Shown: one piece after another, positions 57,139-64,000 of the stretch
How the letters are laid out: each line of letters starts with the position of its first letter
How positions within the stretch are numbered: the first letter of the stretch is position 1
Source: Cololabis saira
Lineage: Eukaryota; Chordata; Actinopteri; Beloniformes; Belonidae
DNA length: 64,000 nucleotides
Direction: 5' to 3'
NCBI RefSeq assembly: GCF_033807715.1
Contig: NC_084587.1
Coordinates: 17,094,017-17,158,016, forward strand
The notes under the pieces: generated by a model
What the model was told of the DNA's origin: nothing
Seen by the model: the letters and a program-made list of their open reading frames with translations, nothing else
Databases searched by the model: none
Program-made: the position numbers and the translations under genes

Positions 57139-58785
57139 CCATTTTACTTTAACAGCATCACAGGATCTTCTAATCGATCTTCGGGATTGTTGGACACATG
57201 TTCAACCTGAGCCTGAGGCTGGGGAGGGTACCACCACTATGGAAGACATCCTGCGTGGTACCTGTTCCCAAGAACCCGCACCCCAAGGACCTCAGCAGCT
57301 TCAGGCCGGTGGCTCTGACATCCCACCTGATGAAGGCCCTGGAGCGGCTGCTCCTCCGACATCTCCGCCCCATGGTGAGCCCAGCGATGGACCCACTACA
57401 GTTTGCTTACCAACCTGGTATTGGGGTGGATGACGCCGTCATCCTCATGCTACATCGTGCCCTGTCTCACCTGGAGAAACCTGGGAGCACTGTGAGGATC
57501 ATGTTCTTTGATTTCTCCAGTGCGTTCAACACCATCCAGCCGGCACTTCTGGGAGACAAGCTGGAGAATGCAGGGGTTGACAGTCACCTCACATCCTGGA
57601 TTCTGGACTACCTCACCAACCGTCCACAGTATGTGAGGACACGGGACCACACATCGGACATGGTCGTCTGCAGTGTGGGGGCCCCGCAGGGAACGGTCCT
57701 GGCGCCGTTCCTCTTCACCCTCTACACTGCTGACTTCTCCTACAACTCCCCAACCTGTCACCTCCAAAAGTTCTCTGACGACTCTGCTATCGTCGGCCTC
57801 ATCACTGATGAAGACGATAGCGAGTACAGAGAACTGTCCCAGGACTTTGTGGACTGGTGCCTGCAGAACCACCTCCAGATCAACGCGGGGAAAACCAAAG
57901 AACTGGTGGTGGATTTCCGCAGGTGTAATAAATCCCCCTCGACACCGGTGAACATCCAGGGAAAGGACATTGAGATGGTGACATCTTATAAGTACCTGGG
58001 TGTTCACCTCAACAATAAACTGGACTGGACTACTAATTCCTCTGCACTCCACAAAAAAGGCCAGAGCAGACTCTATCTGCTCAGGAGACTGAGGGCCTTT
58101 GGTGTGCAGGAGAAGCTCCTGAAAACATTTTACAACACTGTGGTGGCATCAGCCATTTTTTACGGAGTGGTCTGCTGGGGCAGCAACATCACAGCTGCAG
58201 ACAGAAGGAGGCTGGAAACAATCAAAAGGGCCGGCTCTGTCGTGGGTTGCTCTCTGGACACAGTACAGGTGGTGGGAGAGAGGAGGATGATGGCTAAGCT
58301 GTCATCCATGATGGAGAAGGACTCCCACCCCATGAAGGACACCTTCAGAGCGCTGGAGAGCTCCTTCAGCGACAGGCTCCTTCACCCTAGGTGTGTGAAG
58401 GAGCGCTACAGACGGTCCTTCCTCCCTGCAGCTGTGAGACTACACAACCAGCACTGCTCACAGTAGACCACAAACAATACAAACAATCCTGACAATAAAA
58501 ACCATTCTGCAACGGGCATAAATAACATCTGTAAATATCCATCTGTTTTTTCTTTTTGTATACTAGAATTTTTTTATTTATTACTATTTTTATTCTCCTT
58601 CTTATTCTTATTATTATTATTATTGTATATACTGTTTATAGTGTTATAGTGTTTATTATTATTATTATTGTTGTGTGATATTGTGTGATATTGATGCCTC
58701 TTGTTTTGCACTATCCCCTTTGCTGCTGTAACCTGGAAATTTCCCCTCTGGGGGACTATTAAAGGATTTCTTATCTTATCTTATC
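57139..58785 (+). mobile_element. L2-type LINE, 5'-truncated, with (TCTTA)n tail
   Basis: The insertion is bounded by a possible duplication TTAAAGTGA at 57130-57138 and 58786-58794, and ends TTCTTATCTTATCTTATC. Related to the LINE remnant at 23590-24934. Confidence 0.75.
57198..58466 (+). CDS. L2-type LINE reverse transcriptase, 422-codon open frame
   Basis: The frame is uninterrupted from within the thumb-proximal RT region to a natural C-terminus. It has [32 protein letters not shown] (motif A), VGAPQGTVLAPFLFTLY (motif B), LQKFSDDSAIVGLI (motif C as FSDD), TSYKYLGVHLNNKLDW, and a C-terminal RYRRSFLPAAVRLHN. The endonuclease is missing because of 5' truncation, so it cannot be autonomous. 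The lack of stops points to a recent insertion. The ATG is an internal methionine, not a true start. Confidence 0.8.
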   Translation: MFNLSLRLGRVPPLWKTSCVVPVPKNPHPKDLSSFRPVALTSHLMKALERLLLRHLRPMVSPAMDPLQFAYQPGIGVDDAVILMLHRALSHLEKPGSTVRIMFFDFSSAFNTIQPALLGDKLENAGVDSHLTSWILDYLTNRPQYVRTRDHTSDMVVCSVGAPQGTVLAPFLFTLYTADFSYNSPTCHLQKFSDDSAIVGLITDEDDSEYRELSQDFVDWCLQNHLQINAGKTKELVVDFRRCNKSPSTPVNIQGKDIEMVTSYKYLGVHLNNKLDWTTNSSALHKKGQSRLYLLRRLRAFGVQEKLLKTFYNTVVASAIFYGVVCWGSNITAADRRRLETIKRAGSVVGCSLDTVQVVGERRMMAKLSSMMEKDSHPMKDTFRALESSFSDRLLHPRCVKERYRRSFLPAAVRLHNQHCSQ

Positions 58786-58794
58786 TTAAAGTGA

Positions 58795-59345
58795 ACTGCA
58801 TAGCTGAGTCCAGAGGGCACTGCAGGTGGCGATTATATACCAATAATGCATTAAAAAAACATTGTAACAGCCCAAATTAAAGTAATAAATAATGTCTAGA
58901 TCTCTGGCACCCAACTCAAATCAAAGGGCTAGAGAGTAAACACAGTTTTTTAGCAGAGATTATGAACCATCAACACAGCACTGTGGTTATTAGTAAGATG
59001 TTCCAGAGAATGGGGACTGCTTATTTCTCGATCTGCAATGACCTCAGCGCTTTGACCAGGTTTAAGTTTAAAGGTGAAGAAGGTCACACAAATATGAGCC
59101 CTTTACAAACCTTAAGAACAAGAAATGAAATCTTGAAAGATATTCTAAAAGAGACAGGAGGCTAGTACATCAATGCCAGCACTGCTCTTATCTTCTACTT
59201 GCAGTGAAGAGCTGAGCAGCAGCATTCTGCTCTAGTTGGTGATGATCTGCATTACAGCAGGCTTTACCTTGATGTTTTCATTAAATTTCAAAGTGTTGCT
59301 TCATTTAAAAAACCCTTATGTGGAGCTTTGTACATTGCACCACAA
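58795..59345. other. Intergenic repeat-like sequence, no gene seen
   Basis: Includes a phrase GTGAAGAGCTGAGCAGCAGC found in widespread fish repeats, related in style to 7620-8070. Only short open frames. Confidence 0.45.
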
Positions 59346-59354
59346 TTGTTTATG

Positions 59355-60605
59355 TAATAATTGGTTCTGTCAGGTGGTAGAGCAGGTCGTCCAATGATCG
59401 GAAGGTTGGCGGTTCGAATCCCGCTCCGTCCCCAGTTTGCTGTCGTAGTGTCCTTGGGTAAGACACCTTACCCACCTTGCCCCGTGTGAATGTGTGTGAA
59501 TGTGTTTGAGTGTGTATGAATGTTGGTGGTGGTCGGAGGGGCCATTCAGCGCGATATGGCAGCCACGCTTCCATCAGTCTGCCCCATGGCAGCTGTGGCA
59601 GTGTTTCCTCTACATTCATTCAGCAGTGGCGGCCCGCCACTGCTAAATCATAGCCGCCACGCCTGAAATTTTTATTTTATTAAAAAAAAAAAAAAAAAAA
59701 TTTTTTTTTTTTTTTTGCAAATGCACCATCGCCGCATCTCTCCACCTTCACAGCACAGCCTGTGTGATGATGAGCGCAACGGCGGGGGGAGGGGAGGGAG
59801 GGAATGGGGTGTTTGGGGTGTTTGGGGGATCCTATTGGCGTTAATTACCCGTGAGGGGGATCATCTTGCAGCATGTATGCTGCTAAGCATCAATGGGCCA
59901 CCTCTGGGAGAATTTCCCTACAACAGAGCCTTGGAGCTCTTCTTTAAAAAGCCAAGGAAAATTAAGTGCTCTGAGCCTGGGTGCAAACTTTTGCCGCGTT
60001 CCATTTACCTCGGAAATCGGAACTGGGAACTAGGAATGGCAGACATCTTGGAATGGTAACTCGGGGGTGGTGAAGCTTCTCCCACTTTCCCAGTAGGAAA
60101 TCCCACTTCGAGGGGCGTTCCAGTTGAAAATTCCGACTGGGAACTGGGAAATTCCGACTTCCGAGGACAAATGGAACACGGCATTGGTCATTGAGTCTAC
60201 ACAGCCTCATCTAGCTGATGTTTACATGTTATTTATTTAATGTTATTGTTTTTATTTATTTTTTACATTTTCAACTGGTTAGAGTTGAAGTTGAAGTAAC
60301 ATTTATTTTTTGTTCAGGGATTGTTCTTCAAAAGTTCAGGGATAAAAGCGAATAAATAGGTTTTGAAAGTTACATTTGCTGTCAAGTGGTTATTTGTGTA
60401 CGCCGTACATTTACGCCACCGCCGCCGCCGCCACCCCCCCGGGAAGCATGCCCCCACTGCTGAAAAAATTCCTAGAGGAAACACTGTGTGGCTACGAAGA
60501 ACGTAGCTTACCACCACCGGTGAGAATGTGTATGAATGAATAATGATCTCTGTAAAGCGCTCTGGGTGCCTTGAAGGGCGCTATATAAAACCAAGTCATT
60601 ATTAT
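59355..60605 (+). mobile_element. tRNA-derived SINE, split by an hAT-like element
   Basis: Head AGGTGGTAGAGCAGGTCGTC (box A) and GGTTCGAATCC (box B) at 59372-59425. The body continues to 59598 and resumes at 60487 with the 3' end GTAAAGCGCTCTGGGTGCC and (ATT)n. Confidence 0.75.
59599..60486. mobile_element. hAT-like element inside the SINE
   Basis: Ends CAGTGTTTCCTCTA and TAGAGGAAACACTG, with GGCGG/CCGCC-rich subterminal parts near both ends. TGTGG flanks both sides; a full 8-bp duplication is not clear. Confidence 0.7.
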
Positions 60606-60609
60606 TAAA

Positions 60610-62110
60610 GGTACGCTATAATTCCGTATTAAATATATTATAAGACAGCAATTCAGTGAAGAAAAGTAAGATTACTTCTATTTGCAACTTTTTTTTCACT
60701 GATAAGTGTTTGATAACTTTATGGAAATGATACATGTATTTGATGATGTCACACATCTGGTTTCTTTGGAGAAGCATAAAAAAAAAAATTATTTGGTCAA
60801 GTTCTATCGTATATCTGTTCTCCACCAGGCAGCTGCCTTCTAACACCTTCACTGAACTTCTTTAAAATGTTCTATTGTGTAGTTAAGCATTTAAAGGTCT
60901 TTATCAGTTTTTTATCATCTACTTTCATCAGTGGTCCTGCTACTCTCCTTCAGTACAGTTACATATACATCTAAAATGAGCTATTGGCAACAATCGCTCA
61001 ATTTACAGTACCTGGAGTTTCTGAGAAATCCCAGTTTACATGCGCGGGCAGAGAATCAAATTATTGAATGAGGTGCATTCGACTCTGTGACGCTACTCAC
61101 CCTCTTCCTGTTAGTAAGAACAATTGACTGACTGACAAACTTCTTCAACCTCTTCCTACTAGGAGACCCCGCTTATGCACTCATGGTCCACTCAACAACC
61201 TCGTTGTTCCTCGTCCTCTTCTTCTTCTGCTATTGTGTTGTTGTCATGCCGTCACTGTCATTATTCCCACTTCCACTTCTTGTCACTGGAAGGGGGAGTC
61301 CCGGACCAGTCAATAGCTCAGCTAACCGTGGTTTGCCTATAAATGCTGGAATAGCTTGATTTAGAACCCCATTATCTGCCTCTAATAGCTCAATTTCAAG
61401 AACTCCAGTTCGGTTCGACTACAGTCCGACTAAAGGTGAATACATGCTTTTAGAACTTTGATATAAGTGGGACTACGGCAATAATTTGACTTTCTCTTAG
61501 TTCATGTAAATGTACTGACTGAGGAGGATTAGTGAGGAACTCTGATGGATAATGAGACCAACACCTATTCACAGTGGGGGCAGGGTCCTCTGTTATATAT
61601 TTAGAATCCGAGACTATTTCATCAGACAGCCGTTTAGTTTGTCATTTACCGTTTTTACAATGCCACACGGTATATGTAACAACCTCCAAGTTGCAAAACT
61701 GTATGGTTAAACGCAGCGTTGAACTGGTCCAGAAAGGATGGCAAGCAAAAAGGACCACAATTCCCCAGAAATCAGATGCCCAGGCTCTTTTTCAGTCAGT
61801 GAAGAACAACCGTGTATCTGGAATGGAAGTGTTTTGGTTACGAATTCTGCTTAAGGTGCAGATTAATTGGAAACATACCAGTGTTTTATTGTATGTAATT
61901 TAATACAACCAAGGCAAAAAAAATGTATTTGTACATTTTATTGTAAATTAATTTGTTTCATGCAGTGTCTTTGATGCAGTATAAATGAGGGATGTTAAAG
62001 ACGCTCTATGCACAACTGAGAAGTAATGTCACCTCTGACCACATGAGGGCATATAGATCTGCCGTGTTAACAAAAGAGCCACTGTGCTAATGAGTGAGGA
62101 CGGTCCCTGC
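60610..62110. other. Intergenic sequence, no gene recognised
   Basis: AT-rich with short open frames (for example 61574-61903) that show no domain. Part near 61710-61800 could be degraded transposase sequence, but I cannot support a family. Confidence 0.4.
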
Positions 62111-62740
62111 TGTCAACGTTAGAGATGCACCAATCAGGATTTTGAGGGCCGATCAACGATCACCGATCTCGAAAACCAGTATCAGCCGATCCCGATTTTG
62201 CCGATCACCGATCACATAGTGAAATCCAGAAATTCGTCAATATTGTTGTCTCATGTACACAACACTGACATTGTATTATTAGGTATAAAAATTAGGAGAT
62301 TAGGTGTAAGACTCGGCTTACAAAGAGTAAGTTGTTGTTTAGTTTAGTAGCTTCAGCTTTCCTGTGGTAATAATTATGTACAACATGTGCAACAACACAG
62401 ACAACAGCAGACATGTCACTCTCTAAAAGCTGATACAAGTTGTAAACTATAAACCTTAGTTTTCCTGTGGAGAGAGGAATTAAATCTTAAAATAAAAATA
62501 ATTATGTCCGGTCACGCTCCCTCAGGTCCGCTCGGTATGAGATGCGGGAACGCCCGCGCGGGCGGGAGTTTGTAGTCATCAGATCGGCCCGTTCTGAACT
62601 GTTATTTTCCGATCTTCGATCAACACCGATAGGGCCATTATCGGCCCGATCCCGATCAGGGGCCGATCGATCAGTGCATCTCTAGTCAACGTGTGGGGCA
62701 AATCCATGGTCCCACTTCCACAGTATCAGTGAATAATTAG
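62090..62740. repeat. Relic of the unit 2/3 flank (fifth copy trace)
   Basis: Around the hAT insertion, TGAGTGAGGACGGTCCCTGC and ATGGTCCCACTTCCACAGTA match the ATGAGTGGGGACGGTCCCTG ... GTGGTCCCACTACCCTAGTA stretches at 20050 and 32640. Confidence 0.55.
62120..62684. mobile_element. hAT-like MITE, 565 bp
   Basis: Ends TAGAGATGCACCAATCAGG and GATCAGTGCATCTCTA. Exact duplication GTCAACGT at 62112-62119 and 62685-62692. Confidence 0.9.
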
Positions 62741-62895
62741 TGTTCAGAATTTCCTCAGCCTGACAGGATGGCAGCCTCTGGTGGACAACCGCCACAACTA
62801 GAGTTGTCCCGATCCGATCACGTGATCGGAAATCGGGGCCGATCACGTGATTGCAGACTCGATCCGGACTCGGACGTTATGAGCCGATCAGGAAT

Positions 62896-62898
<3 letters not shown>

Positions 62899-62962
<64 letters not shown>
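62899..62962. repeat. (TA)n microsatellite
   Basis: 32 uninterrupted AT repeats. Confidence 0.97.
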
Positions 62963-62965
<3 letters not shown>

Positions 62966-63093
62966 GGTTTCCGTTGTCCGGATTGTAATTGCCGGACTTT
63001 GTCCGGTAAAATATGCCGAAGTCCGGTATTTTATAATCTCTCCGGTCAAAATGTCCGGTGAAAATACTCACTGGCGCCGACATCCACGTGTGC

Positions 63094-63205
63094 GTTGATT
63101 TATGGTTCCGCGTCGCACCGACGCAGAGTCTACAGCGTAGGGTTCGCGGCGACGCGCACCCTACGGCGTAGGCTCTGCGTTGGTGTGACGCAGAACCATA
63201 ATTCC
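63094..63205. mobile_element. Palindromic TTCCGCG MITE
   Basis: TTGATTTATGGTTCCGCGTC on the left pairs with GACGCAGAACCATAA on the right. Near-complete member of the family seen at 53578-53720. Confidence 0.75.
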
Positions 63206-64000
63206 GGCTTAAAAGTAAACAACATGCGCCCAAGTACCCGTGCATGACAGGCAGACACACACGGGGAGAAGAGACAATTTCTTTAATTTTTTTTTTTTTT
63301 TTAAAACTTTATCCTTATGAACGCAATTGTTATATACGGTAGTCCAACTTTCCTTATTTTAATCAGAACACTTTTTTTTTTCCTCTTCGGCGTGGAGTAG
63401 TGGGCTTGGAGCGGCAGCCATCGGTTAGTTTTTTCTTTTTAGATCCGAGGCTTTGCGTAGATGGTGGCTTCCGCAACTTTCAGGCGCTTTTTCTGCGCAA
63501 GCAAGCTTTATAGATGAGGCCCCAGGACTGAAGCATAATACATCCATGGACTGAAGCGGAGCTGCGGCGCCGACATTATGGTCCGCGTCGCGGAAGGCTC
63601 TGCGTTGGTGTGACGCGGGACCATAAATCAACGCACACGTGGAGTAGTGGGCTCGGAGCGGTGGCCATACACCGCATGCGCGCAGCAGAGCACGCCTGTT
63701 TGTTTTGAAGCTGAAGCAGCCCTATGCTTAAAAAAAAAAAGAAAAAAAGAAAATAATTTTTTTTTATACTGACTTAAGAATGTTCAAGCTGCCTACATCC
63801 TATGTGCTCAGTTTACAGTACACATGTTAAAATATAATAAAAAGGGTCATCCTGCATAATTTTCTTTTCTCTTCTTCATTTTTTATTGTTTTATAAAAGT
63901 ATCGGATCGGGACTCGGTATCGGCAAGTCCTCAAAATCAAAGGACTCGGACTCGGACTCGGGGGCAAAAAAACCTGATCGGGACATCCCTAGCCACAACC

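Larger units (their letters stand above)
62799..63991. mobile_element. hAT-like element, 1.19 kb, complete at the window edge
   Basis: Ends TAGAGTTGTCCCGATCCGAT and ATCGGGACATCCCTA. Exact duplication GCCACAAC at 62791-62798 and 63992-63999. It holds a (TA)n tract, a palindromic MITE (63094-63205) and another MITE piece (63567-63640). No transposase frame. Confidence 0.9.

Noticed and set aside
57450..58052. 200-codon minus-strand open frame
   Set aside because: Antisense shadow of the L2-type RT, whose motifs are on the plus strand.
59355..59430. Possible tRNA gene
   Set aside because: Same reasoning; it is the head of a SINE with a distinct 3' end.

Overview
The base composition, the long non-coding stretches, GT/AG-spliced exons and the mix of repeats (Rex3/RTE, L2-type and L1-Tx1 LINEs, many short hAT-like elements with 8-bp target duplications, piggyBac-like TTAA elements, tRNA-derived SINEs, a degenerate gypsy element) show a vertebrate nuclear genome, most probably a teleost fish and plausibly a percomorph. 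The species cannot be fixed from the sequence alone.

The host-gene content I can support is a tandem array of four plus-strand paralogues (called IgR-1 to IgR-4 here), at 6017-9372, 16647-19172, 27605-31462 and 41809-49738 (with a second possible last exon at 50561-50683). Each has a 34-nt leader exon, one V-set Ig exon, a transmembrane exon, a short cytoplasmic exon and a terminal tail exon, all with phase-compatible GT/AG junctions. They look like small inhibitory-type immune receptors of the NITR/CD300/pIgR-like kind. I cannot assign a named family. IgR-1 and IgR-4 carry an ITIM (VCYAAL) and a second tyrosine motif. IgR-2 and IgR-3 use a different transmembrane exon and tail in which the tyrosine position is Leu or Val, and keep a relic of the other transmembrane exon in their second intron. 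A CCAAT-containing promoter block is conserved upstream of all four.

Layout: 1-4830, an L2-type LINE split by an hAT-like element, itself split by an L1-Tx1 LINE that holds a small hAT MITE. 5.9-13 kb, unit 1 (IgR-1 and its 3' flank). 13-16.3 kb, GT microsatellite, two piggyBac-like elements and a LINE 3' end. 16.3-23.4 kb, unit 2. 23.6-27.2 kb, L2-type LINEs with a SINE and an hAT insertion. 27.3-34.9 kb, unit 3, a near copy of unit 2 with two extra hAT insertions. 34.9-41.4 kb, a gypsy remnant and a Rex3 copy that split the tail of unit 3. 41.4-52.9 kb, unit 4, whose last intron has been swollen by about 6.4 kb of nested transposons. 53-64 kb, mainly transposons (an exact-TSD hAT with a minisatellite, an L2-type LINE with a 422-codon open RT frame, a SINE split by an hAT, two more exact-TSD hATs) and a small relic of the unit 2/3 flank near 62.1 kb.

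The units grew by segmental duplication. Transposon insertions with empty sites in the sister copy give the order of events. The receptors would act together as a small diversified set of cell-surface proteins, some able to recruit SH2 phosphatases (1 and 4) and some apparently not (2 and 3). That functional reading is inference from motifs.
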